Shown one piece after another: positions 12,181 through 25,238 of a DNA stretch of 64,000 nt (the first letter of the stretch is position 1; the number at the start of each line of letters is the position of its first letter). Source of the DNA: Cyclina sinensis (taxonomy: Eukaryota; Mollusca; Bivalvia; Venerida; Veneridae); assembly GCA_012932295.1 (NCBI GenBank), contig JAAONU010000002.1:36825521-36889520 (forward strand), in the 5' to 3' direction. Position numbers and translations under genes: made by a program. The notes beneath the pieces are model-generated. The model saw only the letters and a list, made by a program, of their open reading frames with translations, did not search any database and had not been told where the DNA came from.

Positions 12181-15100
12181 AGAGAATTTGAATATTATTG
12201 TGACAGTGACATTTTGTCTCCCTATAAAACCCTAAAAGATATTATATATATTTAAAGCATCATCATGGCATTAGTAGAACTATAAATTCAATATATGGTT
12301 TCTGACAAAGTGAAGAATTACAAAGATTGGAGGACTTTAGCTTATAGCCTTTACTTGCTATGCAACTATTTTATGTGCAGTGAAATACTTTAAAATGATG
12401 AATCGATCGATTTACCTTGTTTACAAAATCAAACTGTTTTGACAGTAGTCAAACAAATCCAGACTCAACGGACGCTTATTAGTATCAAGCCTGAATTATT
12501 GAAGTAGTTTTTGTAATGTACCATAGAAGGTTTTACTTTTTCTGTCGTAAATTACATTTTCATGAGTTTTAAATGGCACGCAAAGAATTAATGCAGACCT
12601 ATATATCTTACCAAACAGTCATCATTTAAATTAATCAGTAGCTGAAAAAACATAGAGCAACATCTCTTTTTAAAATGAAAGAGGCGGTTGCTTTAAGTTT
12701 GAAAGGCATTATTGGAAATGCTTCACAATATCTAGATTTGGAATCAAGTTTCATTCTTTAAATAAGATTTTTCACAGACTCTCTTTATTATAGAAATACA
12801 TCTGCATTAATTTCACTTGATCGCAGAATTGAATTCACAGACTTTCATTTATTTTTCTTATAAAGGCTTAAAGAAGAGGCATGTCAGTATATTTATTTTG
12901 GAGAAAAATGCTCTTAATGGCTTCGTTATTTGATTTATATTAATAACTTGGGTCACCTTGTGATAGTTATGAAAGACTTAACTAGAAACAAGATATTGTA
13001 ACTTTTAATTTGCTTTCTGTGGGCTAGGTAATGGAATTATGAGGTAAAATTTTTAAAAAGTTGAGTTATACATTATTTTATATCTTCGAGAAAGGGATAA
13101 AATGACACAGAATCACTGTATAGAATATTGAATGAATATCATTTATTTTCTTTCTTTAAAAACCCCTGATTTAAAACTTTAAATAGTTGAAGGTTGAAAA
13201 AAAAATAATATGGCATATACATTAAGCAGGAATTTGTGTCTGCCTATTAATAAACACCCAGTAAAATGTGAAAGATCCATAAATTACACTAAATACTATG
13301 GGATTAATACAAATTATTCCACTGACTGGGATTCTTGCATATTTCTGTCAAAACAAAGCAATTGACAAATCATTATGACCCAATCACTGTTAAAGAAGAG
13401 ACAATTAGCAAAATTTTATTGCGGATGATCTAACAAACTCATTGCATTACTTTTGGTCTGTCGGACACACTTCTGAAAACATTACGTAATAGTTGCTTCC
13501 AATTAGCATTTCTAAGTGACTTTTACTGAAGTAGTTTTCATGCAGTTAAATACTTAGTTTACTTAAATATTTATGATGTAGATAATAATCATTCGACTTG
13601 TAAATGTGATAAATAAATATATTATTTGTTCTCTGATTTTTAGCTATTTCAAAAATTTCTAGGATAAATATGCTGGAATAGATATGCATTTATGGTAAAA
13701 AAACATAGTCAAAGATTTCTTACACGTGTCTTAGGAGAAAAATATAACAGGTAAATAAAGACCAGATCACTGTAAAGAGAACGCCTTTATGAAGAAAAAA
13801 AGCTCTTGATTTGAGTTAGCTGGTCAAGTCTGCCATAAAAAAACTGAATGGGGTAAAAAGAGTAAGTACAAAAATCTGTTTGTATCAGTTACTGGGAAAA
13901 AAATCTAGATAATTTCACTGATGTACTATAATCTTAAATGAACTATATAAATTCAATCAAAATTTCAAATTATTTATTTAATCAATTATTTCATCAATGT
14001 ATTTTCATAATTTAAGCTTAACTTGTTCACTTTTGTTATTCGACTTTTTTCAGTCTACATGTTGACTTTCAATCATAATTTTAAAGTTTTATTAACAGTC
14101 CAGATAGCTGTGGCAAGGGATAAATGGATAAATGTACGTCACTTCCAATTTCGCGCCTGACAGGTGCGCACGACTAAGTGCGTGTTTATGGATATTCATT
14201 TGGAAAAAAAAAATCTTTAAGATCCAAATTAAGTGCGGAATTTTATAAGACTGTCCTAGTTAGATATATATTTCTTTCATATAAATATATCGAGGTTCAA
14301 AAATTATGTCCAATAACCTTTTAAGTTTGTCAGCTCTTTAACAGTCAGCGATGTAGTCTTAGTCCAGATAACGAGCAGCAATATGTGATATTTCAAAAGC
14401 GCAGCACTGAAGGATTCAATGACATGCAGCAGCAGAAGGATACCTATTGCCCGAAGTCGTTCATATTAACACTAACTTGGCATAGTTATCCCATGAGAGA
14501 ACCAATACTCTTATTTTTCACTCTACACATATCTTTTTTCAAATGTCAAAAGACCTTTCCTGTACATGTGCCTGCACATTTAACCCGTGCAGCACGTAAA
14601 AATGAAAAAAAGTTATTCGTTTTAAAGTTTTCATACAGTACAATATATTTACTGTATTATCAATACTTCGTTCGTCTGATTTCATTTTATTTTATGCCTA
14701 CCAATGAAATATAGGGAAATATCAGTGAGATAAAAGTGATAATACACTGTTTTGAATCAGTTAATTACCATTTTGATAATACACTGTTTGTGCCGGAACT
14801 ACTGCTTGATGAAACTTCATCAACTTTATTTACCTTGTTAAATTCAATTATAATATTGAATTCCTGAGCCTAACTAGTTGTGAACAATGATGAAATTCGC
14901 CATAAATTATTTAAAATGTCTGATTTGTTTACATAACTCACATGGACAATATCCAATATGGCCGACTTTCAATTCAATTGATTGAATATTACTCGGTATT
15001 AATCCGCTTTTATAATTAAAGTATGTATGGCTAAAATTCAATAAATATTGATAAACTGTGTAGAGAAAAATAAATGTTATTTGATGAAAGTGTATTCAGT

Positions 15101-15280
15101 TTATTTCAGCAGAAGTAAAGTTATCATATGTATTGGAGATTGTCTGCACTTTTTTGTGCGGAGTAACCAAAGTACGCATTAACTGATTTTGGGCTCACCA
15201 TGGGGAATTTATTGAAGGCCCTGATTAAAAATGTCATAAAATACCCATTTTTGACGTGTTGGCATAAAATAAAAAGAAAA
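12181..15280. other. No gene seen; AT-rich sequence
   Basis: The longest frame is 109 codons (14,385-14,714, plus), without a recognisable domain or splice support. A short phrase GATAATACACTGTTT recurs at 14,739 and 14,776. Nothing else supports a feature. Confidence 0.5.
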
Positions 15281-15432
15281 TTTGTTTGTTTTTTAGTGGA
15301 AGATGGGAATTTATTTCATCTCGTGAACACCATATGTTGATATTTTCACTCGTGGCTGCGCCACTCGTGAAAATATCACATATGGTGTTCACTCGATGAA
15401 ATAAATTCTCATCTTCTACAAAAACAAACAAA
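15281..15432. mobile_element. Near-perfect 150 bp palindromic hairpin (MITE-like)
   Basis: The arms 15,281-15,356 and 15,360-15,432 are reverse complements with few mismatches. They run from TTTGTTTGTTTTT at the left to AAAAACAAACAAA at the right, through ATTTATTTCATC/GATGAAATAAAT, GAACACCATATG/CATATGGTGTTC and TATTTTCACTCGTGG/CCACTCGTGAAAATA. The centre is only a few bases (CTGCG). There is no coding capacity. It is probably a miniature foldback element; an origin by inverted duplication is the alternative. Confidence 0.8.
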
Positions 15433-17249
15433 TACCCTCTATATAATTGCTAAAATTCAGAAAAGACGCATAAAACCTTTCACTCACAAAAAATAATTTA
15501 TTTTACTAAGGAGAAAAGATAAAACAACAAAAAAGAACAGCAATGTTTCAAAGATCCACATGGAGGGCTATGATAAGATCTCATGGAACATTTATTTAGT
15601 CTGAAATCCTGAATTCTTTGTGTTCCTTTAAGTCCTTTTTTTATAATTTTCTTGATAATTTTATAGTATGACTGGGTAGTTAACCGATCCATCTTGGTTG
15701 CCTTTGCTAGCTGTAAAATGACTTAATTTTTTGTAATTGTTTTATCTGTAAGTTCGGAGAGCGGATATATAAACACAAGATACAAAATATTGCTTAACCT
15801 TTATTTGCATGATACGCCTGTGAAATGTTGAATTGCTGATGAGGCTAAATCGTTCTCACAAATGTCAAATTAGAAAATTGCAGGCATTTGGATTGTTTTA
15901 TTTTGTACTGGGTCAGTAGTTTTGACTTTTACTGATTTTAGTTAAAGCTACTTTAAATGTTCACCTTTTAAGAAGTAATAGTTGGGAAAGTTTTGAAAAC
16001 AGATTCTGTTCAAACGAATTCAAAATAGGAGAAAAAGATATTTTCTTTATTGTCAAGTTGAATATATAACTGATTTCAGATTTTTCGATTTTTGTAGTTT
16101 AATTTTCCTTTACAGAAGCAAAATCTGGTGCATTATTTACTTCAAGCAATGTCTTCAGCAACAATCAAAAAACTTGTAAGAATTTTGTAAACTTAGGCAA
16201 AATATTATTACGCAAAAAACAACTTTTTCACTATTTGTAAAATGTCATTAATGAAAATCTACTCCAAGAAATTAATTTACTTTGATAAGTAGCTCGCGCT
16301 GTGGTTACTTTGGAAAACATTATTACGTTACCGACATTCTAAAACCATGTTGGGAGAAACTCAAGACATAAACTGATAGATATAAAACAATGTTGAGGTA
16401 CTGAAATCATGTCACAATAGATTTCAAAGCATCAAGTGACCTTAAAAAAACAACAATTTTTTTAACATTTTACCTAGATTCTTCAACATGTTCTTTCTTT
16501 GTAATAATGACGAATATTATACAAGTTTCCACACTGAAAATTGGAAATACATAATTAACAACCCTAAACCTGATTGTCCTTTGGCAGATTATATATTAAG
16601 ATACATCAACTATATGTAGTAGATTTGGATTTTGAAGATTATCTTATTATGTACGTTTCTTACATATATTTTGCTCATGAACGTTGAAAAGGTTTTGAAA
16701 ATGACAATGTCAACTTAATTAAAGCGACTACTCAACGATCAAAATACCACTTTATCTAAAATACTACATTATTTAGAGAGAAAGGAAAGGTTGAACTGGA
16801 TGCTTTAAAATTACATTATTATCCTAGAATTTACAACAAAAAAAGTCCAGAAGCGTCTATAACAAACTTCTCAAGTTTTATAGTGACTTTATTTTTACCT
16901 ATTTAACTAAGATAAATTATCCTATAAAAAAGATTGAGTACCTTAAGGCATCAGAAATGTTAGTATTCGATTTTTTTTAACATTAAAGCAGCTCCTTCAC
17001 AGTTGGCCATGGACTAAATTTGTGAATTATGTCTATCAAAACCCATCTACAGACGCATTGTCACCCAAAGCAATATTTCGTGATTGTAAAAAATCGGTAG
17101 TTTCTCCATCATAGGCTAAAGTGTTACAAACGGCATATAACTTGTATTTAGAATTTTTATTTTCGTGTGCCGTCACATGACTGATCACATTCATTTTTTA
17201 CGCATGCGCTCTCATTATATCAAACCAAAAACAACATGCAATCGTTTAC
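15433..17249. other. No gene seen; AT-rich sequence
   Basis: Only short frames under 65 codons. A CpG-containing palindromic run CGCATGCG lies near 17,202, an isolated NRF1-like site with no other promoter support. Confidence 0.45.
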
Positions 17250-17819
17250 GGATAAATGCCCAGAACCACTACATAACCAACACAAGGTGCGAAAGTTCAC
17301 TAGAATGAATCTGAGGGTCACTTTACTTTACTTCAAACATGATTTAAATTTTCCCTCCAAATATCGCTATCAAAGTGTTGAATGAAAATATATCATCTGA
17401 TTCGAGTTTATCTTTAGGATCCGTTATAAAAATATATATGAAGTCCACGGTTTATACAATAAATCTGAAACTTGATTGAGATGTTTTGATTGATTGAGTT
17501 TGTTCAACCATTCAGTATCTATTTTCTATTTATTTCGTAACAGACCGGAAGTGGTGTCACGAAAAGTTTTGTAAACAAGCGATGAAATTTATTCGAGAGA
17601 AATCAGACGTATAACGGAAATAAAGTTATCACTTTGAATTGAGTTACAGATTGCTGTATTTAGACAACAAGGTTCAACTTTCAGAGGTAATTAGAGTTAC
17701 ACTACATCTGTCGGCTTAAAGTAGAGACAATCTGTTTGAATTAAGGTGACCCTTTTATTCATTCTTGTGAACTTTCGCACTTTGTGTTGGTTATAAAGTG
17801 GTCCGGAACATTTATCCAT
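17250..17819. mobile_element. 570 bp element with ~70 bp terminal inverted repeats
   Basis: The left end 17,250-17,322 and the right end 17,743-17,819 are inverted copies sharing GGATAAATG, ATAACCAACACAA(G/A)GTGCG, AAAGTTCAC and AAGAATGAAT-like blocks in order. The interior of about 420 bp is AT-rich and has no ORF. The form fits a non-autonomous DNA transposon or MITE. No clean target-site duplication was found, so the ends may be trimmed. Frames of 60-90 codons around 17.7-18.0 kb overlap the right arm on both strands and are by-products. Confidence 0.65.
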
Positions 17820-18114
17820 GAAACAAATGCCTCTGGTGAGATTGGTGAAGACACAATGTTGCGACTGTGCCACGTAGTACAGCAAGCACCTGCTGCGGGA
17901 GTACCGTATTCTATATTTAACCGGACCTCACCTAGTAGGAGTAGAAGAAATGCGTTAATTCTTGTCTGAAAGCTGTTACATTTAAGAAGCGCAAAATTAA
18001 CTAAAATGTAGAAAGAACATGACAATTTTTGTATGCTTTTTGTACCGCTAAAAGCCCTTTACTGTAAATCGATTACCCTGGTTTGCTTGTATTTACACCA
18101 CTTATTATAATTGG

Positions 18115-18235
18115 TAACGAGCCATTAATTTCCATTTCTGACTAAATGGCAACTCCATTTACCAGTCCATCTGTTTCAATAGCCAGGAACGGTATACTGG
18201 CAAAACAAATTCCCTGTTGAGAAATGAAGTTATAA
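18115..18235. repeat. Dispersed motif X, copy 1
   Basis: The phrase CAGGAACGGTATAC followed by CAAAACA and CCCTGTTGAG(A/G)AATGAA is shared with 26,520-26,612. The upstream part (ACGAGCCATTAATTTCCAT, AACTCCATT, CATCTGTTTCAA) is shared with 32,641-32,722. Read on the minus strand, the TTCATTTCTCAACAG edge looks like a splice acceptor. The frames are not kept across copies, so it is called a repeat and not an exon. Confidence 0.5.
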
Positions 18236-18419
18236 TGTTCTGCTTTTGCTATGATTTCAGGCTTTGCGATTGTTTCTTATCTGATCACATCAGTATAAAC
18301 TTAAATTTAGAATAACATGTTTCTGGTCTGATTAAATGTTTCTTTTTTAGTCTTCAACAAAGTCTGCAAAACGTGTATAGACCTGGCGATTGTAGCTGGT
18401 AGCTACATCATTGATTTAT

Positions 18420-18515
18420 CAACGTCTCCTTTTCAACGCGCATTTGTTTTATGTCCTGTTTTTAGGAAACATGCAAGCCGCAAAATAAAAGCAACAAAAT
18501 TATCGAAAAACTATT
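18420..18515 (+). repeat. Dispersed motif Y, copy 1
   Basis: One of six copies of an about 100 bp motif with a pyrimidine-rich lead, a TCAACGC(A/G)CAT-like block and then AACATGCAAGCCGCAAA. The others are at 27.84, 38.76, 43.41, 52.52 and 60.31 kb, all in this orientation. Confidence 0.5.
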
Positions 18516-18589
18516 TTTCTTGAATTTATTTCTAGTACACATTATGTGAAACATTATTTTTGACAGGTTAAAGTTTTGTTCTACATGCA

Positions 18590-19045
18590 AATCAAGTAAG
18601 TTAAGTTCAAATTTCCATACTGTTTCTAAAAACAAAGAAGAATGTCAATAGGTCAGGTAAATATCGACTAAGGTTGCATTTAAATCTGCATGCAAAATTG
18701 TAAGTACAGCTCAAATTTCCATACAGTTGTTTCAAAATCAAAGAAATAGGTCAATATGTCAAGGTGAGAAAAGGGAATTATTTGTTTTTCCTTATAAGTT
18801 TATATAAGTAAAGTGATACCGCACCGCGGACAAAATCCAACAAGCATTAAAAATTGTAACAAAGGGACATAACTCAAATGGGACAAGGCAGAATTATAGT
18901 TATTCATTCGTGCACATCATTTCTTTATTCTCAATGTCCTCTATCAATGTCCTCTATCATCTTATAACGTTTAAAGTAAATCCCTTTATTGTTTTTTGAA
19001 CTAGACTCCGGACAAATCCGGACAGAAGGACGGACAAGTCGCCGA
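18590..19045 (+). repeat. Bivalve-type tandem element with GGACGGACAAG tail
   Basis: Two diverged units of about 120 bp (TCAAATTTCCATAC at 18,607 and 18,713, each followed by AGGTCA(G/A)) lead into a segment ending in TCCGGACAAATCCGGACAG and AAGGACGGACAAG. A CAATGTCCTCTAT phrase is directly repeated near 18,940. This matches the head-core-tail plan of the other tandem elements in the window, but with its own core. No ORF. Confidence 0.5.
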
Positions 19046-21712
19046 CTGCTTGGGTCCTGTTTTGTCGTATTAACACTGGACAAATATAACGACAAAAATG
19101 CAATTATTCATTTATTTTGATTTCACTTTAAAATGTCTATAATAATGTTTTTTATTTATCAAGGTGCGTAGACAAATAATTGATTGACTTCTTACATGGG
19201 ACTGAAATATGAGATAGATATTGTTTATTATCAAGTGTTTGTTATAGTAGACATAATCCTATAAAATCATATTTGTATACTTGTGTGGTTTCATCAAACA
19301 TGAAAACATTCTGTGTTTCTTATTTTCTGAGATGAACGATACCATACCAGCTCATATCTGAAAAGTTTGGAAACGTTGCAACAGATATGATACCAAATTG
19401 ATAATATGGACGAATCATCGATCATGCAAATAAGTCTGTAGTACTTTATAAAATTTTGAATCATTTAAAAATACAACACAGAAAAGTGCAAAAATGTTAT
19501 GTGGATAGGTTGTTGAACATGGTATCAGATCTAGACGTCCGTTCGGTGGTTAAACGCCAGTGTCAGAAAATACGTTAAACACAACGAAGAAGTGATGGTT
19601 AAGGGTAGACTATTTTAAAGTTTAAGCTCAAGTGTTAAAGCAATGCTTTATGTGACAGAGATATCGTATGATATCTTGAGAGCAGGTGTTGTCACTAACC
19701 CTTTGTAGGCATTAGGGCACGTGGTGAAGACTGATATTGCTACTAATATTTGACATTTTGGAAGTGTGCTAAAATGTCGTTCCTAAAAAAATATAGTTAC
19801 ACTGTGTATCAACAATCAGTTTGGGCGTCGGTATTGTTGTTTCAGAATTAATTAATTTTGAAAATCCATGTCCCTCTAGCGAACCTCAAACAAGCTGAAA
19901 TACCTCGCATTAAGGCGAACGTTCATAATAGTTGTCTTTTTGATTGTAGCTAGTAGCTGTAACATTAATAGTTTCATTAAAACAAGATATTTTGTCATAA
20001 ATATATTTATCGTGGAAGCACAGAAAAAATATTTATTTATTTATATAAATTCAAAACGACAAATTTGTGTACTGGAGTGTGTAATGCGTCATCAAGTATT
20101 ATCCTCGTATTCCGACTGCCCAAATAAATATACAAAACACTTATTTGTTCTTTCTTCTCATGTTGGCGCCGTTGAGAGCACTAGTACGTGAGTATGTGTG
20201 ATTTGTTTTATTATGTTTTTAACTTGTGAATACAAAAATACATGTTTTTTTGTACGTAGCTTTGAATCAATGAGTACAGTCATCTGTGAAAAACCGAAAT
20301 CACTTCCTCTTTTTTCTGAATATTAATACATGTGTATCGGAAAATATCAGGAATTAAAATGATGAGGTTATTTATATCTTGGACTAAGACGCAACATGCC
20401 TTTTCTGAACTCTGAAAGACATTTTAAGTTAAAAGTGTGCCAAGTGGGATGGGAATTGCAACCGTATCTTCCTGTCAACTGATGATGCCATGAACGATGT
20501 AATAGCTTATTCTGTTTCATGCTCGCATCCATTTTCACTTTGATGTCTCTGTTTTTTTAGCGAATTTTCAAATTTTCTTAGAAGTACAGTCTTCAGGGAA
20601 TTTGATTTGGTATCATTTATATCGCAGTTTGAAAAGAACTTTTAACCAAGGACATTTGTAATGATAACGATCTTGTTGAAAGCTGAATAATCAAAGCGCA
20701 AAGAGCATCGGAGTTGATCGGGATCTGTAATCTAGAATTCATTCAAAAGCCAGCTCAAGTACCTAGACAATAAGACATAATTACATCAAGAAACAAACCA
20801 TTACTTCACAAGGCTCATCTGAAAAAAGGCCGTCAGTGTGCGAAATAAATAACGCCGAAAAGTATGCCCTTCTTAATTTGTTGGATTTGTCTAAGATCGG
20901 TATATAGTCTGGTTCCCAAATTCGTTTCGGGCTACTTTGTTTAGCGAGTTGCTTGAACGTAATTCCTGCATTCAAATTCATTTAAATACATATTTACTGT
21001 TTAAGATTAATATCAGGCACCCAAAATCGAAAGTTTACTACATACGTAACGTTAGTATTTTTTTGTAAACATGAATCCGGAAGTAAACGCTAGTGACTTG
21101 TTCATTTCATTTATATTACGATAAGATCTGTTGCTTTTATCAATAGAATAATAATAAACTCATCCGTTTCAAGTCAAATAATAGCAATTTAACATTGCTT
21201 TCCTTCGTATAACAAATTCATCGTCGGATTGAAGTACAGTTAAACTTTTAAAATCTGCACACCAATGTACTTTTTACGACATATCAACAATCTTCAATTT
21301 GATTGGAGTTGCTTCCCTTAGCAATATGACCGAAATTATTCACGTCAGCGCCTGGCTGGGTTGAAGAGAACAAGTGGAATCGTCAAGGGCAGATCATTTT
21401 CCAATGAAAAAAGACATAAAGAAAGTGCAAATACGATAAAAGTGAGAAAAAATGGAAGACTGGGCGAGATGGCATGTTTAGGATTAAGAACAAGTAAATA
21501 TGTCAAACATGTTATGATCCTGGTGATATTATCTTTGTTAAAGGCATCTCCAGCTTTAGAATAAAAGGTTATATAAGTAGGCAAATTTGGACGCAGTGAA
21601 ACAGAAACAGCACAAAATGATCCTGTCAAACAGCCTGCAGCAACCATGTGCTTGATTAAAAGAAGTCAGAACATGGCAAGTTAGTTGACGTGAAATTTAG
21701 CAATGCCTTTTT
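19046..21712. other. No gene seen; mostly unique sequence
   Basis: Frames of 66-100 codons occur at 19.94, 20.78 and 21.35 kb but none shows a domain. The 21,345-21,647 minus frame overlaps a plus frame of similar quality, which argues against either. Nothing else is supported. Confidence 0.45.
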
Positions 21713-22000
21713 AGCTCACCTGTCACGTAAAGACAGAGTGAGCTTTTGTGATCGCCTTATGTACGTCGTCCGTCCGTCCACAATTAGTTTGTTAACACTC
21801 TAGTGGTCACATTTTTACCTCAATTGTCATGATACTTGGTCAGGATGTTTGTTTTATTAATTTCTCGAACGAATTTGAACATGAGTTATCTGGGATAAAA
21901 CTAGGTCACAAGGCCCAAAAATAGAAAAAACCTTGTTAACAATCTAGAGGCTACAGTTTCAGATACTTGAAGCCGCCTCCTTGCGGTGTCGAATGATTCC
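21713..22000 (-). mobile_element. Truncated hairpin-tailed tandem element, reversed
   Basis: Read on the minus strand, this ends in a stem-loop at 21,713-21,744 followed by AAAAA. The stem is AGCTCAC, a one-base bulge, CTGTC, a 7-base loop, GACAG and GTGAGCT. Inside lie a GGACGGACGGACGACG run, then TTAACACTCTAG and one core unit related to the 57 kb element (AACAATCTAGAGGCTAC, AGGTCACAAGGCCC). The element stops near 22.0 kb without a recognisable head, so it is 5'-truncated. It encodes no protein. Confidence 0.65.
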
Positions 22001-22850
22001 GAAAACATTACTGCTGATGATAAATCACTGAAGATTTTTTGTAGACGTTTGAAATTAGCTATGAAGTAAACATGGTAAAAAGAAGTCTCTTGTGAAATAA
22101 AACTTGAAAAAAGTAATTACGTTTTTTTTCTGTGTATATAAGTTATCAATGCTTTTTCACTTTGATGCTTTAGTCCTACCGCTACATTTCAAATCAATTT
22201 TCCGAAACTGTCTTGGGTTCGTTTCGTTTAAGTGTGACAAACATGTTACAAATGAGTTGCTAAGTTGGAGCAACATGTTCTTTAAAATGTTAAGTAATAC
22301 ATGAGCGAATCATCGTATTATTATTACAAAACTGTCTTGATTTAAAACTGACTAACTTTTCACATTGTCAGACGTCGTCGCAAACTCGAAATAATATGAA
22401 TAATTAAATATAATTGAAACAATTATCTCCATTCCTTTTATAATTTCTTTTAAATTTCAAATAAAAGCGTTCTTATTCCCTTAAATAAATATATGATGTC
22501 CTCTGTACCCAGTTCTCTACAAAGCAATGTTTTGCTGTTCCCCTACATTGTTTTGTATTTAAAATGTATGTTTATACATATATTTTCGAATTCAGTAGAA
22601 CGTTTAACATTGAGCATAAGTGTAGCTGTAATAGAATGAGCATCAAACTTAGTTCTCAGTTCTATGCAATATACGCCCGTCAGCCTAGGCTGCAAATTGA
22701 TGATGCCAGACATTTCACATGACACTGCACAAATATTTAGAAATCATTAAATTCAACAAGAATATTTTTATAACTCTGTGTTGAAACGACACTAAAAACT
22801 GTTATCAAAATACCATTAATATGTATACCGACATGTTTTAAGAGGGTAGA
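22001..22850. other. No gene seen
   Basis: AT-rich DNA with frames of at most 66 codons on either strand. No repeat or RNA signature recognised. Confidence 0.45.
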
Positions 22851-24195
22851 TCATTCAAAACGAGTCCTGACAGAGTTATATTTCTTGCACACTGCACATC
22901 TACTTCCTACCACATATCTTTAAGTTTCAAGTCAATCCTTTTCATAAAGGTCCTTTTATGCTCTGGACAAAAAAATCATGATAAAATCGAAAAAAACATA
23001 GATAACTTAAAAACTGAATAAAGTCGAATGACAAGGAAGACTTATGGTTCTTGGCACTGCACTTCTACCTCTTGCAAACTATCTATATCTTAAGTTCCAA
23101 AACAATCTCTTATACAGTGTTAAAATATACTCCTGACAAAAATTCATTATAAAAATTAAGAGGGAGATACTTTAAAAATGGGACCAGATAGAATTATGTT
23201 TCTTTGTGCACTGCACTTCAACTTTTTGCCGTCTTGTCTTCAGTTTCAAGACAATTCATTTCATAGTGTTCAAGTTATACACATGACAAAAAATCATTAT
23301 CGACATTGAAAAAGGAGATTACTCATCCATTTTGATAAGGTAGAGTTATGCTTTTTCGGCTATGCACATTTCCATGTCGTCAGCTATATACATTTTAAAT
23401 TTCACATCAAATCATATCACTTCACAGTTTAAAAGGAGAGCTCCTGTCAAAACATTTTTTAAGAGGGGAAATGAATCAAAAATGCGACCATGAACAGTTT
23501 TGGTTCCTGTGCACTGCACTTTTTACCATCTATCCTTATCTTAAGTTTCAAGACATTACCTTTCATAATGTCCAAGTTATATCATTATAAAAATGAGAAA
23601 TGCGTTTTGGGCACTGCACTTTTCCTTGTCGTAAACTATCTTTTTTCAAGTTTCACATCCATTAATTTCACAGTTATAAGGTTATGCTAAGATCAAACTT
23701 TTTCTTGAAGGGAGATAATTCAAAAATACGACCAGAAAGAGTTATGGTTCTTGCGCATTGCACTTTCACTTCTTACCATCTATCTTTATCTTTCGTTTCA
23801 TGATTATCCCTTTCATAGTGTTCAAGTTATGCTCCAGACAAAAAAATATCATAGAAATTAAAGAACGGCATGTTACTTAAAACTGGATAAGGTAGAGTTA
23901 TGTTTTAGATTCTGCACTTTCCCCTGTCACCAGCTATCTTTAGTTTAATTTTCACATCAATTTACTTCTGTCGAAGTTATGCTCCGGACAAATAAAAAAA
24001 TATCAAGTGGGGAGATAATAAAAAATTGGGAAATGTGGATTTATGGTTCTTGCATTGCAAGAAAGCTGCACAGCAAGTCTGAAGTCAGTCAAACTATTAG
24101 CAACAGAGTTATGGTCCACACAATGTCTGGACGCCGCCCGCCCGTCCGCCCGCTACGAGGTTTCCCATAATACGGCCGTCTTTCGACGGGCGTAT
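22851..24195 (+). repeat. Nine-unit tandem element with GC-rich tail
   Basis: About nine diverged units of roughly 150 bp each carry GAGTTATG or a variant, CACTGCAC, (T/C)TACC..CTATCTTTA, AGTTTCAAG, TCATAGTGTTCAAGTTAT and GACAAAAA. Unit starts are near 22,851, 22,995, 23,160, 23,310, 23,461, 23,600 (short), 23,705, 23,865 and 24,005. The block ends at a CpG-rich tail at 24,125-24,160 (CGCCCGCCCGTCCGCCCGC). The three small frames at 23.98-24.31 kb run through this tail and are spurious. Confidence 0.7.
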
Positions 24196-25057
24196 AAAAG
24201 ATCTATTAAAACGGTTTACACAAGAAACGAGTAGAACTGTAATATGCATGTCAAAAGACGCATTTGTAAAGCGTAGTGAGTAAAGGTATTGTTTACATCG
24301 TATCATTTACGAATACGTTTAATTAAGTGAACGTATGAATTTCTGTAATTGTATTTTTTCCTGAAAAGCAGATAACAATTTAATAACACTTTTCTATTCA
24401 CTGTAGCCTGACAGAAATATGATATAGCTATAGCGTCTAGTGCTGCACAATAACAGACATATTTTCAAAAGGAGAAACTGTTTAAGTAAACATGAACAGA
24501 ATGGCAGAACGTGAAAGAATTATTATATAGTACATGTAGATGAAAATGTAATTGTTCTTTGAAGTAGGGGATTCAGTCATAAATCCATCGTTTTTTTCTT
24601 GCTTGCAAGCGGAGCAGATATTTTTTTGAAGAGATCTATGATAAAACAAATTGATATTAAACGTATTTTAAATATAAACATGTTATTCTTTAATACAAAA
24701 GATACGCTAAACGTACTTTGATTTTGTTTCAGTTGCAATATTTCAGCATTTCATAGTACGAATATATGCGGGTTTTAGGTCACCAGAAAGGTATTAATTT
24801 ATAAAAATGAAATAAATTTTAATGAATTAATTGTTCCGTTAAGATTGTTAAAATTAAGGTAAGAAAGGTCTACATCAATTCCATCATGTTTTTGGCTCAA
24901 ACAATGATTTGAATTTTCTAATTTATCAAAAAGTGGAAGCGAGTAATTTTCTCTTTGAACCCATTTTGCTCTAAACAGTTGGAAACAAAAAGTACAATGA
25001 CAAATCGTATAAGATAATTTGTACGGCTTAACCACTTGTTCATGAAATGTATCACCC
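24196..25057. other. No gene seen
   Basis: AT-rich sequence between the tandem element and the foldback element. A 78-codon minus frame at 24.8-25.0 kb has no recognisable domain. Confidence 0.45.
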
Positions 25058-25066
25058 TGTTTGGCT
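25058..25066 (+). repeat. Left target-site duplication of the foldback element
   Basis: TGTTTGGCT directly abuts the element's left terminus. The matching right copy TGTATGGCT is at 26,143-26,151, with eight of nine bases identical. Confidence 0.75.
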
Positions 25067-25074
25067 AGATTTGT

Positions 25075-25238
25075 GAAGTTAGCGGCCTAGCGGCCTGGCG
25101 GCGTGAAGTTAGCGGCCTAGCGGCCTGGCGGCGTGAAGTTAGCGGCCTGGCGGCGTGAAGTTAGCGGCCTGGCGGCCTAGCGGCCTGGCGGCGTGAAGTT
25201 AGCGGCCTGGCGGCGTGAAATTAGCGGCCTAGCGGCGT
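25075..25238 (+). repeat. Foldback left GC-rich array, units 30-30-22-38-22-22
   Basis: Six units start GAAGTTAGCGGCC (the last GAAATTAGCGGCC) and end GGCGGCGT (the last AGCGGCGT), built from AGCGGCCT/GGCGGCCT octamers. Unit lengths from outside inward are 30, 30, 22, 38, 22 and 22 bp, summing exactly to the 164 bp array. Confidence 0.9.

Noticed and set aside
21345..21647. 100-codon minus-strand frame with hydrophobic C-terminal half
   Set aside because: An equally long-looking frame overlaps on the plus strand, and there is no domain, promoter or splice support.
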